Source: Corynebacterium sp. sy039 (GTDB lineage Bacteria; Actinomycetota; Actinomycetes; Mycobacteriales; Mycobacteriaceae). Taken from it: a stretch of DNA of 64,000 bases. Positions 17,347 to 27,238 of the stretch are shown here, piece after piece (positions within the stretch are counted from its first letter, which is position 1; each line of letters starts with the position of its first letter). Below the pieces are notes generated by a model. That model was not told the origin of the DNA and searched no databases. It saw only the letters and a program-made list of their open reading frames with translations. Position numbers and translations under genes: made by a program. The stretch covers positions 310,001 through 374,000 of the forward strand of contig NZ_CP042325.1 of the NCBI RefSeq assembly GCF_007904105.1. Reading direction: 5' to 3'.

Positions 17347-17391
17347 TCTTTATACTTCTTTATATTTGGCTGAAATATAAAGAAGTATAAA
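17347..17391. repeat. Palindromic 45-bp repeat, left copy, upstream of the AAA ATPase
   Basis: A perfect inverted repeat: arms of 19 bp (17349-17367 and 17373-17391) around the 5-nt loop GGCTG, plus two shared flanking bases TC. An identical copy lies at 18590-18634. The left arm is itself two 10-nt near-repeats of CTTTATANTT. The copy ends 16 bp before the ATPase start codon, so it must overlap or touch its promoter; a further TATAAAG lies at 17395. Confidence 0.95.
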
Positions 17392-17407
17392 TGGTATAAA
17401 GATAGTT

Positions 17408-18586
17408 ATGCAGACGAGTCCTTATACCCCTGGAACCATTGCTCACGATATTATCGGTCGCGATTCACAGATTGAACAGATCCAACAACAGTTGGCTTTA
17501 CTGGCTACATTTCCTCGTTTCATGGGACGCATCGAGGTATATGTTGGTTCTCGTGGAGTGGGGAAGACATCACTTCTGCGTCGCGCGCAGCACTACGCAG
17601 AAGAATTAGGATTTCACACTGTATGGGTAACAGCAGGTGATAGCCCATTTATTGCAGAGGTGATTGCCTCATTGCAGAAATATATGCACGGATGGACGTC
17701 GCAAGCGGCAAAAGCTCTGAAAGTAATGTTGCAGTCTTTATCCGTTTCTATCGCAGGTATATCTTTTCACGGGGCTGGGGTAGGCGAGGAGACAAAGTCA
17801 GCTCATAATGTTGATGGCATTGCAACTGGTGGCTTGGGGAGGCAGCTGCAGGAGGTTTTAGAAAAAGCCTCAGAAGCAGCTAAAGCCCAGAAGAAAAAAG
17901 GATTAGCAATTTTTATCGACGAGATCCAGGCGGCTGATACTCAAGGGCTGCGTGCTTTTGCTTATGCCTGGCAGCATATGCAGTCTGAAGCCAAAGAGTT
18001 ACCGATGATCGCTATGACTGCTGGTTTGTCGCACACACAAGATGTAATTACTGATGCAGTGAGTTTTGCAGAGCGATTCCGATACGTTCATTTAGATAAT
18101 CTTTCCGCGGAAGATTCTAGGGAAGTGATTGAACGCCTAGCGATGAACAAAAATGTGCGTTGGGAAGAGCAAGCTGTGGCGAAAGCACTTAGCCATGCAG
18201 GCGGCTACCCCTATTTTCTCCAGCTTATCGGTGATTTAGCGTGGGAATATGCTGGAAATCCTGATCCAGGCGCAATGGTGCTTGAGACTCATGTCGATAA
18301 AGCACTCGTTGATTTTCAGACTTCTCGTGACGCATTTTTCCGAGCACGATGGATGAAAGCATCGGAAAAAGAAATAGAGCTTATGATCGCCATTGCCTCT
18401 CATAAACAGCAGCCAGTAAAGCGCTCCGACGTGGCTGCACAACTTGGCGTGCCAACGTCTGCAATTAGTATGGCTAGGCGTTCGCTCATGGATAAAGGTC
18501 TTATTGAATCCACAGCTCATGGGTATATGGAGTTTACTGCGCCTGGTTTTGCCCAGTACATCAGAACGATGGCAGGCACAGAGTAA
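17408..18586 (+). CDS. AAA-type ATPase with C-terminal winged helix, bracketed by palindromes
   Basis: 392 residues. Walker A is GSRGVGKT (47-54), Walker B IFIDE (168-172), a sensor-1-like MTAG is near 203-206, and GGYPYFLQLIG is at 265-275, as in AAA_16/Orc1-Cdc6-like and archaeal-type ATPases. The C-terminal 60 residues look like a winged helix (KRSDVAAQLGVPTSAISMARRSLMDKGLI). The function is unknown. The gene sits alone between two identical 45-bp palindromic repeats, 16 bp after one and 3 bp before the other. No clear ribosome site precedes the ATG, so a leaderless or short-leader transcript is possible. DNA binding to the palindromes through the winged helix is inferred. Confidence 0.8.
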   Translation: MQTSPYTPGTIAHDIIGRDSQIEQIQQQLALLATFPRFMGRIEVYVGSRGVGKTSLLRRAQHYAEELGFHTVWVTAGDSPFIAEVIASLQKYMHGWTSQAAKALKVMLQSLSVSIAGISFHGAGVGEETKSAHNVDGIATGGLGRQLQEVLEKASEAAKAQKKKGLAIFIDEIQAADTQGLRAFAYAWQHMQSEAKELPMIAMTAGLSHTQDVITDAVSFAERFRYVHLDNLSAEDSREVIERLAMNKNVRWEEQAVAKALSHAGGYPYFLQLIGDLAWEYAGNPDPGAMVLETHVDKALVDFQTSRDAFFRARWMKASEKEIELMIAIASHKQQPVKRSDVAAQLGVPTSAISMARRSLMDKGLIESTAHGYMEFTAPGFAQYIRTMAGTE

Positions 18587-18589
18587 CAC

Positions 18590-18634
18590 TCTTTATACTT
18601 CTTTATATTTGGCTGAAATATAAAGAAGTATAAA
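18590..18634. repeat. Palindromic 45-bp repeat, right copy, downstream of the AAA ATPase
   Basis: Identical over 45 bp to 17347-17391 and in the same orientation (the loop reads GGCTG in both). It begins 3 bp after the ATPase stop codon. No T run follows, so it is not a normal terminator. Sequence outside the two copies differs, and I see no convincing target-site duplication. Confidence 0.95.
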
Positions 18635-18651
18635 AGCCATTCAGTCGCAAA

Positions 18652-18707
18652 AATCCACCTACTGCATATTGTGGTGCGCACAGCACACAGCGCATAGTAG
18701 GTGGATT
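18652..18707 (-). terminator. Inverted repeat downstream of ppa, probable terminator
   Basis: A perfect 12-bp inverted repeat (18652-18663 with 18696-18707) around a 32-nt loop that itself holds short complementary pieces. On the minus strand the stem is followed by TTTTTG, which fits termination of ppa. Confidence 0.6.
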
Positions 18708-18738
18708 AGTGCTTTATGAGATTAAAACTCGGTTTAGG

Positions 18739-19215
18739 TTAAGCCTGGTAACGCTCAATAGCCTCAGCATGGATTTTTTCTGCTTCTGCTTTATCACCCC
18801 AGCCAGAACCAGTCACTTCCTTATTAGGCTCAAGATCCTTGTAGTGCACAAAGAAGTGCTCGATCTCATCTTTAAGGAATTGGCTGACATCGGAAATATC
18901 CTGGAGGTGCTCCCAGCGAGGATCGTCGATAACGCATAGGAGTTTATCGTCGCCACCTGCTTCATCAGTCATCTTGAATACGCCAAGTGGTCGAGCCTTA
19001 ACGATAACACCTGGGAAAACTGGTTCCGGAAGAATGACCAGTGCGTCGAGTGGATCGCCATCTTCACCGAGAGTGTGATCAATGAACCCATAGTCGAGTG
19101 GGTATGCCATAGGGGTAAAGAGATAACGGTCGAGGTACACTTTTCCGCTCTCGTGGTCTACTTCGTATTTATTGCGAGATCCCTTTGGAATCTCAACAGT
19201 GATCTCAAGGCTCAT
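18739..19215 (-). CDS. ppa: Inorganic pyrophosphatase
   Basis: Family I soluble pyrophosphatase that hydrolyses PPi to two phosphates in the cytoplasm. The 158-residue length is typical of actinobacterial enzymes. Conserved pieces are [12 protein letters not shown], then [23 protein letters not shown], which holds the metal-binding Asp cluster, and YKDLEPNK near residue 126. AAGGAG lies before the ATG. It diverges from dacB as in M. tuberculosis (Rv3628/Rv3627c). Confidence 0.97.
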   Translation of the reverse strand: MSLEITVEIPKGSRNKYEVDHESGKVYLDRYLFTPMAYPLDYGFIDHTLGEDGDPLDALVILPEPVFPGVIVKARPLGVFKMTDEAGGDDKLLCVIDDPRWEHLQDISDVSQFLKDEIEHFFVHYKDLEPNKEVTGSGWGDKAEAEKIHAEAIERYQA

Positions 19216-19317
19216 GCGAACTCCTTCAATAACTTTTAATGAATACCACCAAAGATAATAGTCTATCTAGTTTGTCGTTTCATGCCCCAGTTTTGTGCAG
19301 AACACGTTACTCTTGTG

Positions 19318-20616
19318 ATGATGAGCGGGATCAAAAGCACAAAGAAATGGTGGATGGCGACAGGTCTAACAACCGTATTGGTAGCCGGAGGGCTTGGCGC
19401 CGGTGCGCTCTATAATCACAATCTCCGCTTATATCATGACCCTGCTCCCACAGCGGCACCACCTGCCCGTGCTGCTACTACCTGGGATAATAACGCGCAA
19501 ATAGTAGTGGATAACGCAGCTTTGACTGCCAAAGTAGAACAATTATTAGCAGATCCAGCGCTAGGGATTTCTGGGGCGTATATCGTCGATACTGCAACTA
19601 ATGAGTCGCTTATCAATAAAGATGCTGGTACCGCATTGCGTCCTGCATCCTCCACAAAAGTGCTCACTGCTGCAGCAAGTTTATTAGAGAAAAACATCAC
19701 AGATACACTTACGACGAACGTCTATCGCATTGATAATGCAACCGTTGTTATCAAAGCAAGTGGTGACGTCTGGTTTAACGCCCAGCGCGTCGACCAGCTA
19801 GCTGCAGATATTGTTGCTGCTGTGCCAGAGGTAGATACGGTGCTGGTGGATACATCGGTATGGCAAGCACCGGCTTTTGCTCAGAGTTGGGATCCGGTAG
19901 ATATAGACGCTGGCTATATCGCCCCAATGGAACCAATAATGCTGTATGGTGCCAGGATTGATGCCACCGAGGGAGACGTACCGCGAAGCCATAGCCCCGC
20001 ACTCGACGTAGCTGCTGCCATTGCTCAACGTGTCGGGGCGACGCATTATGACATTGCTGGTGACTATAGCGTGGCAGCCGAGCAGCCCATAGCAAGCAGT
20101 CAATCGCCGACACTGGAGTGGCGGCTTACCCAGATGATGACCAACTCAGACAATGTGATGGCGGAGGCAATCGCTCGAGAATTAGATCCGCAGAACCCGG
20201 CACAACATACTCTTGATGTGCTAAAAAACGCTGGTTTTAACACTGAAGAAGTAGCACTATTTGATAATTCTGGGTTATCTGACCGCAATCGGATTACACC
20301 ACAATTATTGGGTGAGATTATGGCTGCCGCAGTACACGCAGACCAATCAGCTAATACAGCGCAGTTGAGTGCGTTAATTAGCACTCTGCCAGTTGCCGGT
20401 GGCACAGGTACATTAGCTACACGGTATAACGAACAAGCAGGTCGGGGCTGGGTGCGCGCCAAAACTGGTACGCTGAGTGCTACTTCTGCTTTAGCTGGTG
20501 TAGTACCCAGTGATAATGGACATATTTATGCTTTTGGGATTATCTCAAATGATTCAGATATTCAAGCTGCTAGGGGAGCGCTAGACCTGGTGGCCTCAGC
20601 ATTAAAGCAAGGGTAA
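19318..20616 (+). CDS. dacB: D-alanyl-D-alanine carboxypeptidase/endopeptidase, PBP4 type
   Basis: Penicillin-binding protein of the S13 family acting on peptidoglycan peptides outside the membrane. All three active-site motifs are present: SSTK (PASSTKVLTAAAS), SDN in MTNSDNVMAEA, and KTG in RAKTGTLSATS. An N-terminal membrane or signal helix follows KKWW. The first ATG upstream is 19282, but the hydrophobic helix fits better with 19318 or 19321; none has a good ribosome site. Followed after 8 bp by tilS and then hpt, probably one operon, as in mycobacteria. Confidence 0.93.
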   Translation: MMSGIKSTKKWWMATGLTTVLVAGGLGAGALYNHNLRLYHDPAPTAAPPARAATTWDNNAQIVVDNAALTAKVEQLLADPALGISGAYIVDTATNESLINKDAGTALRPASSTKVLTAAASLLEKNITDTLTTNVYRIDNATVVIKASGDVWFNAQRVDQLAADIVAAVPEVDTVLVDTSVWQAPAFAQSWDPVDIDAGYIAPMEPIMLYGARIDATEGDVPRSHSPALDVAAAIAQRVGATHYDIAGDYSVAAEQPIASSQSPTLEWRLTQMMTNSDNVMAEAIARELDPQNPAQHTLDVLKNAGFNTEEVALFDNSGLSDRNRITPQLLGEIMAAAVHADQSANTAQLSALISTLPVAGGTGTLATRYNEQAGRGWVRAKTGTLSATSALAGVVPSDNGHIYAFGIISNDSDIQAARGALDLVASALKQG

Positions 20617-20624
20617 CACCGCGT

Positions 20625-21581
20625 ATGGTTACTCCATTTTGGCCACGCAAGTCTCCACATTTCCTTCGATTACGTCGTGCTGTACGTGCAGTTGCTGGGG
20701 ATCCTGTGATCGGTTTATCTGGGGGTGCAGATTCTTTAGCACTTGTTGCCGCTGCTATTGCCGAGAATCGATGCGTTCATGCAGTCATTATTGATCACGC
20801 TTTGCAGCCTGGTTCTGCCGAAATCGCTCGACGCAGTGCCGAACGCGCAGCACATCTTGGTGCTACAACACAGATCATCACGGTAACAGTACCGCAGGGA
20901 AATATCGAGGCAATGGCACGGAAAGTGCGTTATGCAGCTTTGCACGAGATAGCACGCCAGTACGGCAGAGCGCTATGGGTAGGGCACACGATGGATGATC
21001 AGGCAGAAACTTTCTTATTATCTGCATTGCGTGGTCATGCAACTGGCATGGTGATTGATAAAGAAAATGAGAATCTTAAGCGTCCATTCTTACAGGTAAG
21101 GCGCCAAGATACTCGCATGGCCTGCCAAGAACTCGGACTTGAGTATTGGGATGATCCAATGAATGACGATACTCGATTCCTACGCGTTGCTCTGCGCACA
21201 GAAATTTTGCCTCATATCGCCCAGTACACCCATAGTGATCCGGTGATTGCTTTTGCTCAAGCTGCTGAGAATATAGCAGCTCAGCAGCATTATATTGATA
21301 GCGCTGCTGGTGCAGCAGATGGCCTAAAGAGTCTTGCTATTGCTGAATTGGCAGCATTGGATCAGGCAGTGCGTCGACAGCGAATTATTGCATTTTTGCA
21401 TGAGCATGAGACAAAGGTTACGGCTGCTGCTACCACGGCGATTGAGCAGCTTATTATCAATTGGCATGGACAAGGTGGGGTAGCAGTTGGTGGAAATAAG
21501 CAGTACAGGTTGGAAGTCGTGCGCAAAAATGGCAAACTTTTGATAGAACAAAAATTTAATGGAACGAAAAGCCAACAATAG
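20625..21581 (+). CDS. tilS: tRNA(Ile)-lysidine synthase
   Basis: Attaches lysine to the wobble C of the CAT anticodon of tRNA-Ile2 with ATP, changing its decoding to AUA. The PP-loop SGGADSLAL is near residue 30, followed by DHALQPGS and HTMDDQAETFLL, both typical. 318 residues is the short actinobacterial form with a reduced C-terminal part. It lies between dacB and hpt, the usual order in this phylum. Confidence 0.95.
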   Translation: MVTPFWPRKSPHFLRLRRAVRAVAGDPVIGLSGGADSLALVAAAIAENRCVHAVIIDHALQPGSAEIARRSAERAAHLGATTQIITVTVPQGNIEAMARKVRYAALHEIARQYGRALWVGHTMDDQAETFLLSALRGHATGMVIDKENENLKRPFLQVRRQDTRMACQELGLEYWDDPMNDDTRFLRVALRTEILPHIAQYTHSDPVIAFAQAAENIAAQQHYIDSAAGAADGLKSLAIAELAALDQAVRRQRIIAFLHEHETKVTAAATTAIEQLIINWHGQGGVAVGGNKQYRLEVVRKNGKLLIEQKFNGTKSQQ

Positions 21582-21609
21582 GGCAACAATAGGGAAGGCG
21601 CAGTAGCTC

Positions 21610-22197
21610 ATGCATGACAAGAAGAACTTTGATGTTCCAGCACATCGCTATGGTGATGACGTGGAAGCAGTGCTCATTACTGAAGAAGAACTGCAAACAC
21701 GTATCCAACAACTTGCTGATAAAGTTTCCGAAAAATATAAGGACGCTGAAGACGATCTAGTCTTAGTATGTATCCTCAAAGGTGCTGTGTTTTTCATTAC
21801 TGACTTTGCACGTGCATTGTCTATCCCCTCACAGTGCGAGTTCATGGCAGTAAGTTCCTATGGAAACTCTGTTTCTTCCTCTGGCGTCGTGCGTATTCTC
21901 AAAGATCTCGATCGTGATATTGAAGGGCGCGATGTGCTCATCGTCGAAGATATTATCGACTCTGGTCTTACCCTGTCATGGCTGATTCGCAATCTGAAGA
22001 ACCGCAAACCAAAGTCGCTAGAAATTGTGAGTTTGTTGCGTAAACCAGAGGCGGTAACTGCCAAAGTAGATTTGCTCGATGTGGGCTTTGACATTCCTAA
22101 TGAGTTCGTGATCGGCTATGGTCTTGACTTCGCAGAGCGCTACCGTGACCTGCCATTCGTGGGTACCCTGCACCCACGACTCTACCCAGAGGCATAA
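21610..22197 (+). CDS. hpt: Hypoxanthine phosphoribosyltransferase
   Basis: Purine salvage enzyme that makes IMP or GMP from the base and PRPP. The PRPP loop is seen as [17 protein letters not shown] (about residues 111-127). [13 protein letters not shown] comes near residue 55 and the base-binding [18 protein letters not shown] near 156. Its 195-residue length is usual. The ATG at 21610 follows GGAAGG. It is the last gene of the dacB-tilS-hpt set; ftsH follows after 175 bp. Confidence 0.97.
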   Translation: MHDKKNFDVPAHRYGDDVEAVLITEEELQTRIQQLADKVSEKYKDAEDDLVLVCILKGAVFFITDFARALSIPSQCEFMAVSSYGNSVSSSGVVRILKDLDRDIEGRDVLIVEDIIDSGLTLSWLIRNLKNRKPKSLEIVSLLRKPEAVTAKVDLLDVGFDIPNEFVIGYGLDFAERYRDLPFVGTLHPRLYPEA

Positions 22198-22218
22198 TAC
22201 TCATAAACCAGCTTATCG

Positions 22219-22248
22219 ACGCCCGGAGAGAAAATTTTTTCTTCGGGA
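22219..22248 (+). terminator. Weak hairpin after hpt
   Basis: CCCGGAGAGAAAA pairs imperfectly with TTTTTTCTTCGGG, giving an A/T-rich stem with a CCCG/CGGG base. It could end the hpt transcript, but the 3' side is also the start of the proposed ftsH promoter. Confidence 0.4.
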
Positions 22249-22274
22249 ACGTTTTTCTATTGTCGATACGTTAG
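22245..22274 (+). promoter_or_regulatory. SigH/SigE-like promoter upstream of ftsH
   Basis: GGGAAC (22245-22250) and CGTTAG (22269-22274) are separated by 18 bp. This matches the known stress-sigma consensus of corynebacteria and mycobacteria (GGAAT/C with CGTT at 17-19 bp). FtsH is a protein-quality-control protease, so stress control is sensible. The match is by eye only. Confidence 0.5.
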
Positions 22275-22372
22275 AGATACATAAGCCTTTGCGCCTTTTG
22301 CGCTTGGGTGCCTAATAAACTTTAAGTCTAAGAGCCAAAACTGAGAAAGGACGCCTCGCGTTAGTCGCGCTG

Positions 22373-24745
22373 GTGCAATACTGCATGAAAAAAAATAAGA
22401 TAATTCGATTTGGTGCAATCGCAGCTCTTATCCTGGTTGGTCTTTATCTCATTACCCTATTTAGCAGTGACACTAGAGGGTACAAAGAGGTAGACACCTC
22501 GGTGGCGATTACCCAATTAGACAAAAACAATGTTGCTCAGGCTGAGATCGACGATCGCGAACAGCGACTAAAGCTCACTCTTAAAGAAGGCATCTCGTAT
22601 GAGGGCGCAGATGATCTCAAAGAGATCATGGCAAAGTATCCAGCGCGCAGCTCGGCAGATATTTTCCAAAAAGTGGAATCTGCGCAGGCAGATAAATACA
22701 CGACCAATGTCACCCAAGACAGTTTCTTGATGTCCATGCTGGGCTATATTTTGCCAGTGGTTATTGTCTTTGGGCTCATCATGTTCATGTTCTCTCGGAT
22801 GCAGGGCGGCGGAATGTTTGGGTTTGCTGCTAGTCGCGCCAAGGAACTAACCAAAGATATGCCAACCAATACCTTTGCTGACGTTGCTGGTGCAGATGAA
22901 GCCGTCGACGAGCTGCATGAAATCAAAGACTTTTTGCAAGATCCTACGCGCTATGAAGAATTAGGCGCAAAAATACCTCGCGGTGTTTTGCTCTATGGTC
23001 CACCGGGTACTGGTAAAACGCTATTAGCACGTGCAGTTGCTGGTGAAGCAGGGGTGCCATTCTACTCCATTTCTGGTTCAGATTTTGTGGAGATGTTTGT
23101 TGGTGTGGGTGCTTCTCGTGTTCGTGATTTGTTCAAGCAAGCACGCGAAAACAGCCCTTGTATCATTTTCGTCGACGAGATTGATGCCGTGGGTCGTCAG
23201 CGTGGTTCTGGAATGGGCGGCGGTCATGATGAGCGCGAACAAACCTTGAACCAATTGCTCGTGGAAATGGATGGTTTTGGCGACCGCGAGGGCGTTATTC
23301 TTATGGCGGCAACGAACCGCCCAGATATTCTTGACCCTGCGCTCTTGCGTCCAGGTCGTTTTGATCGACAAATACCTGTAGGAAACCCAGACCTTAAAGG
23401 TAGAGAACAGATTTTGCAGGTTCATGCCAAAGGTAAACCTTTTGCTCAAGATGCTGACCTCAAAGCACTTGCCCGACGCACCCCTGGTATGTCAGGTGCG
23501 GATTTGGCGAATGTTCTCAATGAAGCAGCACTGCTTACTGCACGTATCGGCGGCAATGTGATTACTGCTGATGCTTTAGAAGAAGCAACTGACCGCGTTA
23601 TCGGTGGCCCTCGACGCTCATCCAAAGTCATTTCTGAAAAAGAAAAGAAAATCACTGCCTACCATGAAGGTGGACATACTCTGGCTGCGTGGGCGCTGGC
23701 TAATATCGAGCGCGTCTATAAGGTAACCATTCTGGCTCGAGGTCGCACAGGTGGTCATGCCATGACTGCTCCAGAAGACGATAAAGGTATGTATAACCGC
23801 GATGAACTCTATGCTCGTTTAGTATTTGCAATGGGTGGTCGCGCTGCAGAGGAACTCGTCTTTGGCGAACCAACCACAGGGGCGTCGGCAGATATTGAGA
23901 TGGCGACGAAAACTGCCAAAGCAATGCTCACTGAGTATGGCATGAGTCCTACCTTGGGAATGGTGAAGTATGGTGAAGAACAAGGTGACCCATTCAGTGG
24001 TCGTGGTGGTCAAGGTACCTTAGAGTATTCACCAGCAACAGCGGCACAAATCGACCAAGAGATGAAGTATCTCATGGATAAAGCTCATGAGCACGCTTAT
24101 CAGATTTTGGCGGAACATCGTGATTATCTTGATAAACTTGCTGAAAAACTCTTGGAGAAAGAAACCCTGCGCCGTCCTGACTTAGAAGCGCTCTTTGAGG
24201 GTATTACTCCGCGTGAAGTAGGAGATGTATTCCCAGATGAGGATGCTCGTTTCCCACGCCAAGCAGGTCGGGAGCCAGTACAAACTCCTACCGAGCGCGC
24301 ATTAGAACGTGGCGAGGAACCACCAAAACCTTTTAGTTTGCTAGAAGCCTCAAAGGCAGCCCGTGCAAAGCGCGCCGCAGAGTTGGAAGCTCAACAAAAA
24401 AACACGCAACAGAATCCTCCTGCACCAGGTGGGTCTGCTGCACAACAGGTAGCTCCACCACAGTCACCACAGTATGGGGGAACACCACCGCCACAAGGAT
24501 GGGTAGTTCCTGGTAACGCTCAGCAACCGCAACAACCACAGGCGCAGCAAGCACCAGCTCCAGCACGCCCTCTTGGTGCAGCTAATAATGAGCAGCCCGC
24601 GCAGGAACAACAAGCTCAGACCCCAGTGCCACCGGAAAAAGAAATTGGTTTCCGGTTGCCAGAAAATGAGCGCACTGAACACTCATGGGATAGCGTCGAA
24701 AAGCATGATGATTCTGCAGATGCTAAGCCACAGGGCGACAACTAA
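22373..24745 (+). CDS. ftsH: ATP-dependent membrane zinc metalloprotease FtsH
   Basis: Membrane AAA+ protease that degrades damaged membrane proteins and some regulators. Two N-terminal helices (about residues 11-29 and 121-142) flank the outer domain. Walker A GPPGTGKT is near 208-215, Walker B IIFVDEID near 264-271, the arginine-finger region RPGRFDRQI near 326, and the zinc site HEGGH near 430. After the protease domain comes a disordered tail rich in Gln, Pro and Ala (about 640-790), common in actinobacteria. The GTG at 22373 or the ATG at 22385 could start it. It heads the folate gene cluster. Confidence 0.96.
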   Translation: MQYCMKKNKIIRFGAIAALILVGLYLITLFSSDTRGYKEVDTSVAITQLDKNNVAQAEIDDREQRLKLTLKEGISYEGADDLKEIMAKYPARSSADIFQKVESAQADKYTTNVTQDSFLMSMLGYILPVVIVFGLIMFMFSRMQGGGMFGFAASRAKELTKDMPTNTFADVAGADEAVDELHEIKDFLQDPTRYEELGAKIPRGVLLYGPPGTGKTLLARAVAGEAGVPFYSISGSDFVEMFVGVGASRVRDLFKQARENSPCIIFVDEIDAVGRQRGSGMGGGHDEREQTLNQLLVEMDGFGDREGVILMAATNRPDILDPALLRPGRFDRQIPVGNPDLKGREQILQVHAKGKPFAQDADLKALARRTPGMSGADLANVLNEAALLTARIGGNVITADALEEATDRVIGGPRRSSKVISEKEKKITAYHEGGHTLAAWALANIERVYKVTILARGRTGGHAMTAPEDDKGMYNRDELYARLVFAMGGRAAEELVFGEPTTGASADIEMATKTAKAMLTEYGMSPTLGMVKYGEEQGDPFSGRGGQGTLEYSPATAAQIDQEMKYLMDKAHEHAYQILAEHRDYLDKLAEKLLEKETLRRPDLEALFEGITPREVGDVFPDEDARFPRQAGREPVQTPTERALERGEEPPKPFSLLEASKAARAKRAAELEAQQKNTQQNPPAPGGSAAQQVAPPQSPQYGGTPPPQGWVVPGNAQQPQQPQAQQAPAPARPLGAANNEQPAQEQQAQTPVPPEKEIGFRLPENERTEHSWDSVEKHDDSADAKPQGDN

Positions 24746-24754
24746 GGACTATTG

Positions 24755-25345
24755 ATGACTGTTGAGGCACAAGGTACCCAAGGGTTTGACCGCGCACGAG
24801 CAGAAGCCGCTATTAGAGAACTGCTCATTGCCGTTGGGGAAAATCCTGACCGTGATGGTTTGCAAGAAACTCCTGCGCGAGTGGCACGCGCCTACGAGGA
24901 GGTTTTTGCTGGTCTAAGAGTTGATCCGACCACAGTTTTAGAGAAAACTTTTGCAGAGGATCATCGAGAATTAGTCTTGGTGCGCGACATTCCCATTTAC
25001 TCCACCTGCGAACACCATTTAGTTCCATTTTTTGGCAAGGCGCATATCGGATACATCCCAGGTGAATCTGGCAAAGTTACTGGGTTGAGTAAATTAGCGC
25101 GTTTAGTGGATCTCTATGCTAAACGCCCGCAGGTACAAGAACGCCTCACCACACAAGTAGCAGACGCATTAGTCGAAAAATTACAGGCACATTCAGTAAT
25201 CGTTGTGATTGAATGTGAACATCTGTGCATGGCTATGCGCGGTATTCGTAAGCCAGGTGCACGTACAACCACCTCGGCGGTAAGAGGCGGGTTCCAAAAA
25301 AATGCAGCTTCTCGTGCAGAAGCATTGAGTTTGTTAAAAAACTAA
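24755..25345 (+). CDS. folE: GTP cyclohydrolase I
   Basis: First step of folate synthesis, GTP to dihydroneopterin triphosphate. The conserved zinc and active-site segment is visible as [20 protein letters not shown] (about residues 82-101), followed by [20 protein letters not shown] and the second zinc Cys in [13 protein letters not shown] chose ATG 24755 with TAAGGA 6 nt before it, rather than the TTG at 24752. 196 residues, as usual. It follows ftsH closely and leads the fol operon. Confidence 0.97.
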   Translation: MTVEAQGTQGFDRARAEAAIRELLIAVGENPDRDGLQETPARVARAYEEVFAGLRVDPTTVLEKTFAEDHRELVLVRDIPIYSTCEHHLVPFFGKAHIGYIPGESGKVTGLSKLARLVDLYAKRPQVQERLTTQVADALVEKLQAHSVIVVIECEHLCMAMRGIRKPGARTTTSAVRGGFQKNAASRAEALSLLKN

Positions 25346-25370
25346 TTGTTTATCATTTAAGGAATACACC

Positions 25371-26267
25371 GTGCCTGATACGCAGCCAGATATGCATGAT
25401 CCGATCTTTGGCATTGCGACGACTCCCGCACAGCGCTGCTTAGTGATGGGGATCGTTAACGTGACCAAGGATTCCTTTTCAGATGGCGGAAAATATCTCG
25501 ATATTGACGCAGCTATCAAACATGCACATGAATTAGTTGCTGCTGGGGCAGACATTATCGACGTGGGGGGCGAATCAACCCGACCAGGTGCTACACGAGT
25601 AGACGCACAAGAAGAACAACAACGAGTAGTGCCAGTAATCCAAGCCCTTGCACAAGAAGGCATCATTACTTCAGTAGACACCATGCGCGCACAGGTAGCT
25701 GCAGCTGCGGCAGAGGCTGGGGTACACATGATTAACGATGTATCTGGTGGTTTAGCAGACACGCATATGTACCGCGTTATGGCAGATACTGGATTGCCCG
25801 TGTGCCTAATGCACTGGAAAACAGTACGATTTGGTGATGCAGCTGGGCGTGCCATACATGAGGGCGGAGTGGTAGCAGACGTACATACTACCTTGCGCAG
25901 ATTGGTTGATAATGCACTAGCTGCTGGTGTCAAAGCCGACGCAATTACTCTTGATCCTGGTCTGGGCTTTGCAAAAACAGCGGAGGATAATTGGCAGTTA
26001 CTTCATGCTCTGCCTGAGTTTATCGCTGGCGATTATCCGATTCTTGTGGGCGCTTCTCGAAAAAGGTTTTTGGCACAGATTCGTGCTGAACGTGGCGTCG
26101 GGGGCGAGGCGCAGCAAGATATTGCAAGTACCACTGATCCTGCCACAGCTGCTGTGACTGCTATTGCCGCACAGATGGGGGCATGGTGTGTTCGTGTTCA
26201 TGATGTGGCACCTTCACGTGACGCAGTTGATGTTGCCGCGCGATGGCGTCAGGCAGATACCTCTTAA
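25371..26267 (+). CDS. folP: Dihydropteroate synthase
   Basis: Joins p-aminobenzoate to hydroxymethyl-dihydropterin diphosphate; the sulfonamide target. The start of the barrel is MGIVNVTKDSFSDGGKYLD (about residues 25-43). GADIIDVGGESTRPGATRV is near 62-80, TLDPGLGFAKT near 195, and LVGASRKRFL near 225. The start is a GTG. It lies in the order folE-folP-folB-folK. Confidence 0.97.
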   Translation: MPDTQPDMHDPIFGIATTPAQRCLVMGIVNVTKDSFSDGGKYLDIDAAIKHAHELVAAGADIIDVGGESTRPGATRVDAQEEQQRVVPVIQALAQEGIITSVDTMRAQVAAAAAEAGVHMINDVSGGLADTHMYRVMADTGLPVCLMHWKTVRFGDAAGRAIHEGGVVADVHTTLRRLVDNALAAGVKADAITLDPGLGFAKTAEDNWQLLHALPEFIAGDYPILVGASRKRFLAQIRAERGVGGEAQQDIASTTDPATAAVTAIAAQMGAWCVRVHDVAPSRDAVDVAARWRQADTS

Positions 26268-26312
26268 TATGCGTAATATGCGATAGAGCAGCGACAATAA
26301 GGAGAAACTTAA

Positions 26313-26684
26313 GTGGATCGAATCGAATTACGCGGATTGCAGGCACAAGGCTTTCACGGGGTCTTTGAGCATGAAAAACGCGAAGGTCAAACCTTTGTAG
26401 TGGATGTGGTGTGCTGGGTAGATTTAGCACGTGCTGCTCATAGTGATGACCTTGCAGATACCATAAACTACGCGCGGATTGCTTCGATTGCTCACGAGGT
26501 TATTACCGGTCAAGCATATGATTTGATTGAAAAAGTAGCCGGCACTATTGCAGATAATCTCATGGGTGAGTTTCTCATTTTAGATAAGGTAGAAGTAAGC
26601 GTGCATAAACCCCAAGCACCAATTCCACTCGATTTTGCCGATGTGGCAGTTGTGATACAACGAGAACGGAATACCCACTCATGA
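26313..26684 (+). CDS. folB: Dihydroneopterin aldolase
   Basis: Cleaves dihydroneopterin to hydroxymethyl-dihydropterin. The 123-residue size is standard. RIELRGLQAQGFHGVFEHEKREGQ at the start, TINYARIASIAHEVITG in the middle and the Lys in VSVHKPQAPIP near residue 99 match the family. The start is GTG with AAGGAG before it. Its end overlaps folK by ATGA. Confidence 0.96.
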   Translation: MDRIELRGLQAQGFHGVFEHEKREGQTFVVDVVCWVDLARAAHSDDLADTINYARIASIAHEVITGQAYDLIEKVAGTIADNLMGEFLILDKVEVSVHKPQAPIPLDFADVAVVIQRERNTHS

Positions 26685-27238
26685 TTCGAGCAGTGCTATC
26701 CCTTGGCTCCAATATGGAAGACCGCTATGGGCATCTCGAGAGTGTTTATCAGCACTTTCGCCAGGAGCTGGTATGTGCCTCGCGCATTTATAGCACACCC
26801 GCGTGGGGAGTGACGGATCAGAGTGATTTTCTCAATGCAATTATGATTGTTGAAGTTGCACAGACAGCACGAGAGCTTTTACATCGTTGTCAAGAACTTG
26901 AGCAGCACGCTAAACGACGACGTACCCAACATTGGGGACCACGTACTCTCGATATTGATCTGATTCAAGTTACCGATGTAGACACACGGCACTATGTCTA
27001 TAGTGACGATGAAGAATTAGTATTGCCTCATCCTTGGGCAGCCCAGCGCGCATTTGTGATTGTGCCCTGGTATGAACTTGATCCCGAAGCTCATCTTGCG
27101 CAGCGCCCTTTGCGTGAGATCATCGCACAATTACGTAGCAGCGCACCAGAGGATATGGCTGCCATAACACCATGCGCGTATTTCGCCAGTGAAGAACCTC
27201 AGAAAGAATCTAGGGAATCTAGGGAGTCGGACAGATGA
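26681..27238 (+). CDS. folK: Hydroxymethyl-dihydropterin pyrophosphokinase
   Basis: Transfers pyrophosphate from ATP to hydroxymethyl-dihydropterin, feeding folP. LSLGSNMEDRYGHL at the start, VWGVTDQSDFLNAI-like WGVTDQSDFLNA near residue 43, and RTLDIDLIQV (about residues 88-97) with the metal Asp pair identify it. Followed by PHPWAAQRAFVIVPWYEL. It overlaps both neighbours by ATGA, so it is tightly coupled. Confidence 0.96.
   Translation: MIRAVLSLGSNMEDRYGHLESVYQHFRQELVCASRIYSTPAWGVTDQSDFLNAIMIVEVAQTARELLHRCQELEQHAKRRRTQHWGPRTLDIDLIQVTDVDTRHYVYSDDEELVLPHPWAAQRAFVIVPWYELDPEAHLAQRPLREIIAQLRSSAPEDMAAITPCAYFASEEPQKESRESRESDR

Noticed and set aside
18590..18634. Right palindrome as a plain terminator
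   Set aside because: No T run follows the stem, and an identical copy sits in front of the same gene, where a terminator would be harmful.
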